A DNA stretch of 64,000 nucleotides from Bordetella genomosp. 9 (GCF_002261425.1 NZ_NEVJ01000003.1:3472001-3536000), one strand, 5' to 3'. Positions 1 to 8,121 are shown, numbered from the stretch's first letter. The notes: generated from the letters alone by a model not told the origin. Translations and numbers: made by a program.

Positions 1-115
1 GAAGGAACATTCGGGCGCCTACGGCATGGGCATCGACTACGCGGTGACGCACGTTCACAAGCTGGCCGAACGGGTCAAGCATGGTGAGCGTATCGGCCCC
101 AACCCCGCCAAGTAA
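1..115 (+). CDS. C-terminal end of an unrecognised protein (5' partial)
   Basis: The frame beginning at base 2 is open from the window edge to a TAA at 113-115 and encodes the last 37 residues of a protein ending ...ERIGPNPAK. The tail is rich in His, Tyr and charged residues. It is too short to assign to a family. It lies 28 bp upstream of the pirin-like gene on the same strand, so the two may be co-transcribed. A flavodoxin-like or other small oxidoreductase is possible but is not supported by any motif in view. Confidence 0.55.
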   Translation, partial: KEHSGAYGMGIDYAVTHVHKLAERVKHGERIGPNPAK

Positions 116-143
116 TGACGGCGCATCAATAACTGGAACTGCC

Positions 144-848
144 ATGATCGAACGCCGAGCCCTCGCCAGCCTGAACCCCGCGGAACGCGGGAGGCCCGGC
201 GCGGGACATGGCTTGTCGCCGGCGGGGACACGGTCCCGCGCCCGGTCGGGTTGGGGCGTGCTGCGCGGCTGGCGCGACGAAACGATCGCGCCGGGCGCGG
301 GCTACCCCGCCGTCATGCACGCGGATGTGGACATCATTACCTGCGTGCAGGAAGGCGTCCTGACGCACGAGGACGATCTGGGCAACCGTGAACGGGCCCG
401 CGCCGGCGATGTGCAGGTGATGAGCGCGGGCAGCGGCCTGACGTACGCCGAATTCAATATGGAGCGCGAGCCCGCACGGGTGCAGCAGATCTGGATCGAG
501 CCGGATCGGCGCGGGTCCTTGCCCAGCTGGGGCAGGAAATCCTTCGCGTCCGGCACCGGCAGCGGGCGCTTCGTGACGCTTGCCAGCGGCATGGAGGGCG
601 ACCGGGACGCCTTGCCGATACGCAGCGGCGTGCGTGTGGTCGCCGTCGCCTTGAAGCCCGGAGAGGCGGCGGAGTACCGGTTCGCGCCGGGCGGGCGGCG
701 GGGCTTTCTGGTGGCCTCGCGCGGGCGCCTGCGGGTCAACGACCTGGCGATCGAGGCCGGGACGGGCGCCGCCATCCGGGAGGAGTCCAGCGTGCGTCTC
801 ACGTCCCTGGAGGGCGCCGACGCGCTGTTGGTGGATATGCCCGCCTGA
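144..848 (+). CDS. Pirin-family bicupin (YhaK-like) with degenerate metal site
   Basis: A 234-residue protein that follows the pirin/YhaK fold: an N-terminal cupin with the conserved stretch GNxExxxAGDVQVMSAGSG at about residues 80-98, an IWIEP strand near 117, and a C-terminal cupin. Pirins bind a metal with three His and one Glu, and some act as quercetin 2,3-dioxygenases or redox-sensing co-regulators. Here the expected His57-x-His59 pair reads Val-Met-His, and the expected His101-x-Glu103 reads Tyr-Ala-Glu. Two of the four ligands are therefore missing. ATG 144 was chosen over the upstream ATG at 81 because it matches the family start and does not overlap the preceding gene. Catalytic activity is doubtful; the fold assignment is firm. 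Confidence 0.85.
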   Translation: MIERRALASLNPAERGRPGAGHGLSPAGTRSRARSGWGVLRGWRDETIAPGAGYPAVMHADVDIITCVQEGVLTHEDDLGNRERARAGDVQVMSAGSGLTYAEFNMEREPARVQQIWIEPDRRGSLPSWGRKSFASGTGSGRFVTLASGMEGDRDALPIRSGVRVVAVALKPGEAAEYRFAPGGRRGFLVASRGRLRVNDLAIEAGTGAAIREESSVRLTSLEGADALLVDMPA

Positions 849-932
849 GGATGAGGGGGCAGCGGCGGCCTCCATAGATTGCATTTATGGATTCCATAGG
901 TAACGACCTCCAATAAAGGAGGATTGCTCTTG

Positions 933-1089
933 AAAATGGAAAGGTGATTTTCGGCGATCAGGGTTTATCCCTAGGTCTTGGCGGCGCAGAATGCAGTCAT
1001 CGGGAACAGCAACGGACATCGCGAAGTTCTCTACACAGCAAGTCGCGATGCACGGCCCGGATCACTTAACCAGGACTAGGAGTACTGCC
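933..1089 (+). promoter_or_regulatory. Conserved 157-bp leader/promoter block, copy 1
   Basis: This block is nearly identical to 42431-42587 (same length) and closely similar to 2165-2322. Each lies directly before a DUF4148-like gene. It contains AATGGAAAGGTGATTTTC, then an interrupted palindrome GGGTTTATCCCTA at 961-973, then about 115 bp of strongly conserved leader ending in a TAGGAG ribosome-binding site 6 bp before the ATG. Conservation through the untranslated leader suggests promoter plus leader function, or recent duplication. No sigma-factor consensus can be named with confidence. Confidence 0.65.
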
Positions 1090-1410
1090 ATGAAGACCAA
1101 GACCATCGTTTCCGCTTTGATTCTTTCCTTTGCCGCCATCGGCGCTGCCCAAGCGACGCCCCGTGGCGATTCGGACAACACGCCCTTCCAAGGCGTCTAC
1201 GGCCAACAAGCCAGCAGCACGAGCCGCGACCAGGTCGTCGCGCAACTCGAACAAGCCCGCGCCGCTGGCCTGACCGCCAACGCCGACAGCGACAACGCGC
1301 CCTTCACCGCGCAAGCCGACGTGGCTTCGGTGCCCGCGGTTGCCCAAGGCGGCGGCGTGCATGGCGACATCGCCTTCGGCGACATCGACAACCAGCCCTT
1401 TGAAGGCTGA
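1090..1410 (+). CDS. Small secreted DUF4148-like protein with NxPF motifs, paralogue 1
   Basis: A 106-residue exported protein. Residues 1-22 are a typical signal peptide ending in AQA. The mature part has a DUF4148-like helix (SRDQVVAQLEQARAAGL, about 45-61) flanked by three repeats of Asn-x-Pro-Phe at residues 30-33, 69-72 and 101-104. DUF4148 is a family of unknown function common in Burkholderiales periplasmic proteins; the assignment here rests on the helix pattern and is not certain. ATG 1090 follows TAGGAG. Three paralogues occur in this window (2323, 37697 and 42588). A terminator lies at 1578-1611. The function is unknown. Confidence 0.8.
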   Translation: MKTKTIVSALILSFAAIGAAQATPRGDSDNTPFQGVYGQQASSTSRDQVVAQLEQARAAGLTANADSDNAPFTAQADVASVPAVAQGGGVHGDIAFGDIDNQPFEG

Positions 1411-1577
1411 TCGCCGAGGCTGATTGCCAAGTTTGATCACGAACCAACGGTGATACGACCGAAGGCGGTCGGGTCACCAGGAAGTCCGGCCGTTCATGCC
1501 CGCACGGATGAACGGTTTCCCCGGCGAGAGGCGGGGATGCTGTAGTGGCAGTCCTCTCGGTGTGGTGCGTAGTACGG

Positions 1578-1611
1578 TCGGCCCCCTGCAGTCTAGGGGG
1601 CCGATTGCTTT
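1578..1611 (+). terminator. Rho-independent-type terminator after paralogue 1
   Basis: Perfect 10-bp arms TCGGCCCCCT and AGGGGGCCGA flank a 7-base loop, followed by a T-rich tail. The same two arms are found after paralogue 2 at 2674-2700, so the duplicated unit included its terminator. Confidence 0.75.
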
Positions 1612-1614
1612 GTG

Positions 1615-2135
1615 CGGGGCGCCGTTGTGCTCGCCTCGTTTGCCTCGTTCGTGCCGATGTCGTTCAGCCGCCGGGGCGTTTCGCTATCCGCTCGCGTACC
1701 TCGGGCGGTGCCAGGCATGTCGCGACGGCTTCGTAGCCCGGCGCGCCGGGATAAGGCGCTACGCGACTCGGGGGCTGTGATTCGCGGGGCAAAGCAGGAT
1801 GGCCTCGTCCGGTCCCACCGCCGCGAGATCCAGAATGGCTGAAGAGCGCGTCGGATCCTGTTGCGCCTTCTTCCGCGAGCCATGCCAGCGCCTGGGCGAC
1901 GCGCAATTCGAGCGCGCGGTCATTTGCCAGCCGGGTCTTCGCTGCAGCGCATTCATCATTCAGCCGATCCAGGCCAAGGAAACTCGCGTTCGGCAGCGTC
2001 TCGGCGAGTTGCCGGGCCAGTATGGTCCTTCCGCTGCCCATCGAACGGTATCCCGGCGCCGTGCGGCCAGGTTTCATCAGGCCGTGTTGCTCGTATAGCC
2101 GCAGCGCCTTGATTGCACATCTTGCCGCTTCGTGG
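1615..2135 (-). pseudogene. Decayed MerR-type regulator joined to a P-loop protein remnant
   Basis: Read on the minus strand, about 2135-2050 encodes a MerR-like DNA-binding fragment (IKALRLYEQHGL...PGYR) lacking the first helix and a start codon. The same frame runs directly into MGSGRTILARQLAETLP, which resembles a Walker A region with the invariant GK-T degraded to GR-T. Downstream the recognisable sequence changes frame at least twice (ILDLAAVGPDEAILLC in one frame, APPEVRERIAKRPGG in another, RRLNDIGTNE in a third). This is a broken remnant of one or two genes. It fills most of the gap between the two tandem DUF4148-like genes and explains its lack of an intact gene. Confidence 0.55.
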
Positions 2136-2164
2136 GCAGGGAATGTGCATGGATTGTGCGAGCG

Positions 2165-2322
2165 AATGGAAAGGTGATTCTCGTGAATACGGGTTTATCC
2201 CTAGCCCCTGGAAGCACAGAATACGTCTCATCGGGAACAGCAACGGACATCGCGAACTTCCCTGAACCCTCAGAACCGCGATGCACGGCCCGGATCACTT
2301 AACCAGGACTAGGAGTACTGTC
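2165..2322 (+). promoter_or_regulatory. Conserved leader/promoter block, copy 2
   Basis: The same architecture as 933-1089: AATGGAAAGGTGATTCTC, GGGTTTATCCCTA at 2191-2203, and a leader ending in the same ACTAGGAGTACT ribosome-binding region. It is more diverged than copies 1 and 4 in the middle (2205-2280). It drives the second tandem DUF4148-like gene. Confidence 0.6.
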
Positions 2323-2646
2323 ATGAATGCCAAGACCATCGTTTCCGCTTTTGTTCTTTCCTTTGCCGCCATCGGCGCCGCGCAAGCCGCGACGCCCCGT
2401 GGCGATTCGGACAACACGCCGTTCCAAGGCGTCTACGGCCAATCGGCCAGCAGCGTGAGCCGCGACCAGGTCGTCGCGCAGCTGGAACAAGCCCGTGCCG
2501 CCGGCCTGACCGCCAACGCCGACAGCGACAACGCGCCTTTCACCGCGCAAGCCGACGTGGCTTCGGTGCCCGCGGTTGCCCAAGGCGGCGGCGTGCATGG
2601 CGACATCGCCTTCGGCGACATCGACAACCAGCCCTTCCAAGGCTGA
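2323..2646 (+). CDS. Small secreted DUF4148-like protein with NxPF motifs, paralogue 2
   Basis: A 107-residue exported protein, almost identical to paralogue 1 in the mature region. It has a signal peptide ending AQA, three Asn-x-Pro-Phe motifs, and the central SRDQVVAQLEQARAAGL helix. The most visible differences are an extra Ala after the signal peptide and QSASSVSRD in place of QQASSTSRD. The start at 2323 follows TAGGAG. It forms a tandem duplication with the gene at 1090, and the duplicated unit includes the promoter block and terminator. The function is unknown. Confidence 0.8.
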   Translation: MNAKTIVSAFVLSFAAIGAAQAATPRGDSDNTPFQGVYGQSASSVSRDQVVAQLEQARAAGLTANADSDNAPFTAQADVASVPAVAQGGGVHGDIAFGDIDNQPFQG

Positions 2647-2673
2647 TCGCCACCGAGCGGCGTCAAGACCAGG

Positions 2674-2708
2674 TCGGCCCCCTGTATCCCAGGGGGCCGA
2701 TCGCTTTT
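2674..2708 (+). terminator. Rho-independent-type terminator after paralogue 2
   Basis: Arms TCGGCCCCCT (2674-2683) and AGGGGGCCGA (2691-2700) with a 7-base loop, followed by TCGCTTTT. It lies 28 bp after the stop codon of the gene. Confidence 0.8.
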
Positions 2709-2838
2709 GGAGCCGGCGCTGGGGGGCGCGCAGTCGTTTCGCTTAACCCGCCCCTAACCCCGCCTTAAGCAAAAGCGACTTCGCGAAAGCGGCCGGCGGG
2801 CGCATAGTGAGGGCATTGCCACGCGAGGAGCCCCGCGC

Positions 2839-3717
2839 ATGCCCAATGATCATGCACCGCTTGAAGACTGGCTGGACAAGACCGAGACGGTCCAGGATCT
2901 GATCACGCCTTTCCCCTTGGCCGCGCTCGCCGCCACGCTGGGACGGGACGATCCCCGCGGTGTGGTGCCGCCCTTGTGGCATTGGCTGTACTTCCTGCCG
3001 GTTACGCCCATGGATGACGTCGGGCCCGATGGGCATGCGAAGCGCGGCGGCTTCCTGCCGCCGGTGCCGCTGCCACGGCGGATGTGGGCGGGCGGCCGGT
3101 TGACCTTCCGGGCGCCGCTGCGTGTGGGCGAGCGGGCGACGCGGGAGTCGACGATCACGCACATCGAGGACAAGACGGGGCGCAGCGGCCGCCTGGTGTT
3201 CGTGACCGTGCTGCACCGCTACTCGGTGGACGACGAGATCCGTGTCGAAGAAGAACACGACATCGTTTATCGCGATGTGTCGTCTTCGGCCGGCGCCCCT
3301 GCCGGCGCCCCTGCCGCCGCGGCAGCGCGTCCGCCAGGTTCCCAGGCCGCCGCCGCGCCGGATGGCGAAACGTGGTCTCGCACCCTGCGTCCCGACCCGG
3401 TGCTGCTATTCCGCTATTCGGCGTTGACCTTCAACAGCCATCGCATCCATTACGATCATCCGTACGTCACGGGTGAGGAAGGCTACCCCGGCCTGATCGT
3501 GCATGGTCCCTTGATCGCCACGCTGCTGGTCGACCTGCTGCACCGGGAGCTGCCGGACGCGAAGCTGCGTAGCTTCGCGTTCCGCGCCATGCGCCCGTGC
3601 TTCGCGGACAACGCCTTGACCGTATGCGGCAGACCGCAGGGCAAGGGCGAAGTCGGCCTGTGGACCAAGGACCACGACGGCAAGCTCGGCATGCAGGCCA
3701 CTGCCACGATAGATTGA
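2839..3717 (+). CDS. Hotdog-fold enoyl-CoA/mesaconyl-type hydratase (HTD2/FAS1-like dehydratase)
   Basis: A 292-residue double-hotdog protein. The N-terminal half has the MaoC_N/FAS1-like dehydratase pattern (WHWLYFLP, RRMWAGG near residues 50-90). The C-terminal half carries the hydratase-2 signature FNSHRIHYD...GYPGLIVHGPL at about 195-230, with the catalytic Asp/His region intact. The family hydrates C4-C6 enoyl-CoAs, for example mesaconyl-C4-CoA or itaconyl-CoA. An Ala/Pro-rich linker of about 25 residues joins the halves. It is the first gene of a probable three-gene operon with an acyl-CoA dehydrogenase and a CoA-transferase, which fits breakdown of a short branched dicarboxylic acid. 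The substrate is inferred only. Confidence 0.8.
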   Translation: MPNDHAPLEDWLDKTETVQDLITPFPLAALAATLGRDDPRGVVPPLWHWLYFLPVTPMDDVGPDGHAKRGGFLPPVPLPRRMWAGGRLTFRAPLRVGERATRESTITHIEDKTGRSGRLVFVTVLHRYSVDDEIRVEEEHDIVYRDVSSSAGAPAGAPAAAAARPPGSQAAAAPDGETWSRTLRPDPVLLFRYSALTFNSHRIHYDHPYVTGEEGYPGLIVHGPLIATLLVDLLHRELPDAKLRSFAFRAMRPCFADNALTVCGRPQGKGEVGLWTKDHDGKLGMQATATID

Positions 3718-3750
3718 TGGGGCCAACAAGGGGCCAACAAGGGATCGACG

Positions 3751-4917
3751 ATGGCAGCCATGAATCCGCAAGAGTCCTTCCAGGATATACGCGAAGCGGT
3801 GCGCGATCTGTGCGCGCAATTTCCGCCCGAGTACTTCCGCGAGATCGACGAGGCGCGCGGTTATCCCGAGGCCTTCGTCGATGCCTTGACGAAGGCCGGT
3901 TGGCTGGCCGCGCTGATCCCGCAGGAGTACGGGGGTTCCGGCCTGGGCCTGACCGAAGCCTCGGTCATCATGGAAGAGATCAACCGTTCGGGCGGCAATG
4001 CCGGTGTGTGCCACGGACAGATGTACAACATGGGCACGCTGCTGCGCCATGGTTCCGACGAACAGAAGCGCGCCTATCTGCCGCGGATCGCCAGCGGCGA
4101 GTTGCGCCTGCAGTCGATGGGGGTGACCGAGCCCACCACCGGCACCGACACCACCCGGATCAAGACCACCGCGGAACGCCGTGGCGATCGCTATGTCGTG
4201 AATGGGCAGAAAGTCTGGATATCGCGTGTGCAGCATTCCGACCTCATGATCCTGCTGGCGCGCACCACGCCGCTGGCCGACGTGGCGCGCAAGTCCGAAG
4301 GCATGTCCATTTTCCTGGTCGACCTGCGCGACGCGGTGGGCAAGGGGCTGACGGTGCGGCCCATCCGCAACATGGTCAACCACGAAACCAACGAGCTGTT
4401 CTTCGAGAACCTGGAGATTCCGGTCGAGAATCGCATCGGCGTGGAAGGCCAGGGATTCAGGTACATCCTGGACGGTTTGAACGCCGAGCGCACCCTGATC
4501 GCGGCGGAGTGCATAGGCGACGGCTACTGGTTCGTCGACAAGGTCAGCGCGTATGCCAGGGAACGCGTGGTGTTCGGCCGCCCGATCGGGCAGAACCAGG
4601 GCGTGCAGTTTCCGATCGCGCGCGCCTTCGTCAATGTGGAGGCCGCCAGCCTGATGCGTTTCGATGCCGCGCGGCGCTTCGATGCGCACGAACCCTGCGG
4701 GGCGCAGGCGAACATGGCCAAGCTGCTGGCCGCCGATGCTTCCTGGGAAGCGGCCAATGCCTGCCTGCAATTCCACGGCGGCTTCGGTTTCGCCAGCGAG
4801 TACGACGTCGAACGCAAGTTCCGCGAGACGCGGCTGTACCAGGTGGCGCCCATATCGACCAACCTGATCCTGTCGTACATCGCCGAGCACGTCCTGGGAC
4901 TGCCCAGGTCTTTCTAG
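3751..4917 (+). CDS. Acyl-CoA dehydrogenase
   Basis: A 388-residue FAD enzyme of the usual length for the family. The N-terminal helical domain runs to about residue 120. The middle beta domain has the signature LQSMGVTEPTTGTDTTRIKTTA near 115-135. The C-terminal domain contains the QFHGGFGFASEYDVERKFRETRLYQVAPIS stretch near 345-375. The common YEGTS motif next to the catalytic Glu is replaced by YQVAPIS, so this belongs to a distinct subgroup and the catalytic base needs alignment. It transfers electrons to ETF. It starts 33 bp after the hydratase and ends 4 bp before the CoA-transferase, so the three genes form an operon. Confidence 0.9.
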   Translation: MAAMNPQESFQDIREAVRDLCAQFPPEYFREIDEARGYPEAFVDALTKAGWLAALIPQEYGGSGLGLTEASVIMEEINRSGGNAGVCHGQMYNMGTLLRHGSDEQKRAYLPRIASGELRLQSMGVTEPTTGTDTTRIKTTAERRGDRYVVNGQKVWISRVQHSDLMILLARTTPLADVARKSEGMSIFLVDLRDAVGKGLTVRPIRNMVNHETNELFFENLEIPVENRIGVEGQGFRYILDGLNAERTLIAAECIGDGYWFVDKVSAYARERVVFGRPIGQNQGVQFPIARAFVNVEAASLMRFDAARRFDAHEPCGAQANMAKLLAADASWEAANACLQFHGGFGFASEYDVERKFRETRLYQVAPISTNLILSYIAEHVLGLPRSF

Positions 4918-4921
4918 CATC

Positions 4922-6103
4922 GTGAAGGAGCCGATCATCAGACCGCTGGATGGCATCAAGGTAATCGCGTTGGAGCATGCGATCGCGGCGCCTTTCTGCA
5001 CGCGGCAACTGGCCGACCAGGGCGCGCGCGTCATCAAGATCGAACGGCCTGGCGTGGGCGATTTCGCGCGCCGCTACGACGAGCGCGTGCACGGGCAGGC
5101 GTCCCATTTCGTCTGGACCAACCGCTCGAAGGAAAGCCTGACGCTGGACCTCAAGCAGGAGGAGGCGCGCCGCATCCTGCGCGCGCTGGTCGCCGATGCG
5201 GATGTGCTGGTGCAGAACCTCGCGCCCGGCGCGGCGGACCGCATGGGAATGAGCTACGACGCCTTGTCCGCAAGCCACCCGCGCCTGATCGTCTGCGACA
5301 TCTCGGGCTATGGCGCGGACGGCCCTTACCGCGATCGCAAGGCCTACGACCTGCTGATACAGAGCGAATCGGGCTTCCTGTCCGTGACCGGCACCGCCGA
5401 CGAACCGGCCAAGGCCGGTTGCTCCATCGCCGATATCGCGGCCGGCATGTATGCCTACAGCAATATCCTGAATGCGCTGCTGCTGCGCGGGCGCACCGGC
5501 AGGGGCTGCCGCATCGACGTGTCCATGCTGGAAAGCATGGTGGAGTGGATGGGATACCCTCTGTACTACGCGATGGACGGCCAGCCCGCGCCGCCGCGCG
5601 CCGGTGCGTCGCATGCGACCATCTATCCCTATGGGCCCTTCCCCACGGGCGATGGCAAGGCGGTCATGCTCGGGTTGCAGAATGAGCGTGAGTGGAAGGT
5701 CTTCTGCGCGGAAGTGCTGCGGCAGCCGGCGCTGGCGGACGATGCGCGCTTCGCCACGAATTCCGCGCGCTCGGCCGCCCGCGACGACTTGCGCGCGCTG
5801 ATCGTCGAGGCCTTTGGCGCACTGACGGCGGAACAGGTCGTGCAGCGGTTGGACGGCGCCGGTATCGCGAATGCCAGGATGAACACCATGCACGATGTGT
5901 GGACGCATCCGCAACTGCGCGCGCGCGACCGCTGGCGCCAGGTGGATGCGCCCGGCGGTGCCATCGCCGCCCTGCTGCCGCCGGGGATGCCGGCGCGCAT
6001 GGACGCCGTGCCCGCGCTGGGCCAGCACACGGACGCCATCCTGGACGAGCTGGGCTATGACGCCGCAGCCATCGCGCGACTGCGCGCCGCGAACGTCATC
6101 TGA
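4922..6103 (+). CDS. Class III (CaiB/BaiF) CoA-transferase
   Basis: A 393-residue class III CoA-transferase. It has the family N-terminus (LDGIKVIALEHAIAAPFCTRQLADQGARVIKIE), the RSKESLTLDLK stretch near 75, and the catalytic-Asp region CSIADIAAGMYA near 168-178. The enzyme moves CoA between a donor acyl-CoA and a free acid. The start is GTG at 4922, 4 bp after the dehydrogenase stop, with AGG-rich sequence within the start region rather than a clear upstream site. It probably activates the acid oxidised by the two upstream enzymes. Confidence 0.9.
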   Translation: MKEPIIRPLDGIKVIALEHAIAAPFCTRQLADQGARVIKIERPGVGDFARRYDERVHGQASHFVWTNRSKESLTLDLKQEEARRILRALVADADVLVQNLAPGAADRMGMSYDALSASHPRLIVCDISGYGADGPYRDRKAYDLLIQSESGFLSVTGTADEPAKAGCSIADIAAGMYAYSNILNALLLRGRTGRGCRIDVSMLESMVEWMGYPLYYAMDGQPAPPRAGASHATIYPYGPFPTGDGKAVMLGLQNEREWKVFCAEVLRQPALADDARFATNSARSAARDDLRALIVEAFGALTAEQVVQRLDGAGIANARMNTMHDVWTHPQLRARDRWRQVDAPGGAIAALLPPGMPARMDAVPALGQHTDAILDELGYDAAAIARLRAANVI

Positions 6104-6195
6104 CGCGCCGGCGATCCAGCCGCGCGCCAGGCCGGGCACGCGGGGCGACCTGCTCGGTTACCATGCGGGTATCCATACTGTCCGGCCGCGCGGAT

Positions 6196-7125
6196 ATGCA
6201 TTTCGATTTCGTCGACCTGCGCCTACTCGTACACCTTTCCGATACCCACAACCTGGCGCGCGCGGCCGAACGATCGCATCTGTCGGCGCCCGCGGCCAGC
6301 GCGCGCATCCGCAACCTGGAGCGCGACCTGGGATTTCCCCTGCTGTATCGCAGCAGCCAGGGCATGACGCCCACGCCGGCGGGAGAGTCCTTCGTGCACC
6401 ATGCCCGCCTGGTGCTGGAGCGTGTCCAGCATCTGGCCGGCGACATGCAGGAATACGGCGAGGGCATCAAGGGCCACGTGCGCATCTGGGCCAACACCAC
6501 CGCCATCAGCGAATTCCTGCCCGACGGGCTGAGCACGTTCCTGCGCGACCATCCCGACGTCAATGTGGACCTGCGGGAGGTGCTGAGCGCCGAGATCGTC
6601 AAGGGCGTGGCGGACGGCGCGACCGATATCGGCATCGTCGCGGGCAACGTGCATGCCGGCGCGCTGGAGATGCTGCCCTATCGCGACGACCGCCTGGTGC
6701 TGGCGACCTCCATGCAGCATCCGATGGCGCGGCTGGCTTCGGTGGATTTTGCGCAGACCCTGCACGACGACTACGTCAGCCTGACCACGTCCAGCGCGAT
6801 CCACATGTTCATCGACAACGCAGCACAGGCGCTGGGTAGCCGCATCAAGCTGCGCATCCAGGTGGGGAACTTCGAAGCGGTGTGCCGGATGATAGAGGCC
6901 GGGGTCGGCATCGGCGTGGTGCCGGAATCCGTGGCGCGGCGCCATGCGCGCGCCATGAGTCTCGCCATCATTCCCTTGAACGATCCCTGGGCCGAGCGCA
7001 AGCTGAAGATCTGCGTGCGCGCGCTCGGCGATCTGCCGCCGTTCGCGCGCGCCCTGGTGGAAAGGCTGATGGCGGACGCGCCGGCGTCGGCCGCTGATCC
7101 TACTGCTTCCATTCCGCGTCCTTGA
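6196..7125 (+). CDS. LysR-family transcriptional regulator
   Basis: A 309-residue LysR regulator. The winged helix-turn-helix occupies residues 1-60 (DLRLLVHLSDTHNLARAAERSHLSAPAASARIRNLERDLGFPLLYR), followed by a periplasmic-binding-fold sensor domain. The in-frame ATG at 6163 would add 11 residues before the usual start; 6196 fits the family better, although its ribosome-binding site is weak. It follows the CoA-transferase gene on the same strand and overlaps tail-to-tail with the next LysR gene by 26 bp. Its target is probably the upstream acyl-CoA operon, but this is inferred. Confidence 0.85.
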   Translation: MHFDFVDLRLLVHLSDTHNLARAAERSHLSAPAASARIRNLERDLGFPLLYRSSQGMTPTPAGESFVHHARLVLERVQHLAGDMQEYGEGIKGHVRIWANTTAISEFLPDGLSTFLRDHPDVNVDLREVLSAEIVKGVADGATDIGIVAGNVHAGALEMLPYRDDRLVLATSMQHPMARLASVDFAQTLHDDYVSLTTSSAIHMFIDNAAQALGSRIKLRIQVGNFEAVCRMIEAGVGIGVVPESVARRHARAMSLAIIPLNDPWAERKLKICVRALGDLPPFARALVERLMADAPASAADPTASIPRP

Positions 7126-8005
7126 ACCAGCGCCGCAGGTGTTCGACGAACAGCCTGACCTTGTAAGGCAGGTGCCGCTTGCTCTGCACGATGGCGTAGA
7201 TGTCCAGGCCTTCCGGCCGGTATTCCGGCATGACGACCTGCAGCGTGCCGGCTCTCAGCGCGCTCTCCACCATGTAGCGCGGGTGCATGGAAATGCCGTG
7301 GCCCAGCTTGGCCATATGCATGATGGATTCGCCCAGGTTGGAATTGAAGGTGCCAGACACGTGCGCCACCTGAGTGTTGTTGCCGGCATCGGTGAAGGTC
7401 CACATATTCGTCGGCGCCTTCAGGCTGTGCACCAGGCAGTTGTGCTGCTCCAGGTCCTTGGGCGTGGCGGGCGTGCCGTTCGCCTGCAGGTAGGCGCGCG
7501 TGGCGACGATGACCTGCGGCACCACGGTAATCAGGTACGCGATCTGGTTGGTGTCCTTGAGCCGTGGGGCGATGCGCACGGACAGGTCCATGTTCTCCGC
7601 GATCAGGTCGCTGCGGCCGTCATCCAGCAGCAGCGATAGCTTGATGGCGGGATAGCGGCGCAGGAACTCGTCGATCGCGGGCGCCAGGTGTACCGCGCCG
7701 AAAGACGGCGGCGTGCCCAACCGGATGCGGCCGGTCGGGGTACGTACGGGACCCTGCACCAGTTCCTTCAGGTTGCGCGTCGCCAGCGCCAGCGTATCGG
7801 CGTTTTCCAGCAGCAGCCGGCCGCTTTCGGTAAGGCTGACGTGCTTGGTGTTGCGGTTGAACAGCTGCACGCCGAAATAGCTTTCCAGCCAGGCGATCTT
7901 CTTGGTGACCGACGAACGGCTGGATGCCCTGCTTTCGGCCGCCTTCGAAAAGCTGAGGCTCCTGCCGACCTCCTGGAAGACCTCCATGCATTCGATCAGG
8001 TCCAT
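7100..8005 (-). CDS. LysR-family transcriptional regulator
   Basis: A 301-residue LysR regulator (DLIECMEVFQEVGRSLSFSKAAESRASSRSSVTKKIAWLESYFGVQLFNR at the N-terminus). The substrate domain has RIRLGTPPSFGAVHLAPAIDEF, as in the CrgA-like subgroup. ATG 8005 was chosen because it sits exactly at the family start; the frame stays open upstream without homology. The gene is divergent from the dehydrogenase operon at 8122, with a 116-bp shared promoter region, so it most likely controls that operon. Confidence 0.88.
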   Translation of the reverse strand: MDLIECMEVFQEVGRSLSFSKAAESRASSRSSVTKKIAWLESYFGVQLFNRNTKHVSLTESGRLLLENADTLALATRNLKELVQGPVRTPTGRIRLGTPPSFGAVHLAPAIDEFLRRYPAIKLSLLLDDGRSDLIAENMDLSVRIAPRLKDTNQIAYLITVVPQVIVATRAYLQANGTPATPKDLEQHNCLVHSLKAPTNMWTFTDAGNNTQVAHVSGTFNSNLGESIMHMAKLGHGISMHPRYMVESALRAGTLQVVMPEYRPEGLDIYAIVQSKRHLPYKVRLFVEHLRRWFKDAEWKQ

Positions 8006-8011
8006 CGACTG

Positions 8012-8026
8012 TTTCCAATATGGAAA
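8012..8026. promoter_or_regulatory. Inverted repeat in the divergent LysR promoter
   Basis: TTTCCA-ATA-TGGAAA is a perfect 6-bp inverted repeat starting 7 bp upstream of the LysR start codon and lying inside the divergent promoter region. The position suits LysR autoregulation, although the classical T-N11-A spacing is only loosely met. Binding is inferred. Confidence 0.4.
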
Positions 8027-8121
8027 AAATGATTTCGTTCGCCGGCTCTTATGCGCCAGCCGGGCGCTCACTAAACTGATCCATCCCGAATCGAGAGCCG
8101 CTTTCCACCGGCCCGCATCGC

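Noticed and set aside
930..947. Possible five-codon leader peptide (TTG start after AAGGAGG)
   Set aside because: The Shine-Dalgarno-like sequence is striking, but the reading frame is not kept in the other leader copies, so coding is not supported.
961..973. Similarity of the promoter motif to a homing endonuclease site (TAGGGATAA)
   Set aside because: Only nine bases match, and no endonuclease or intron is present. Chance is the better explanation.
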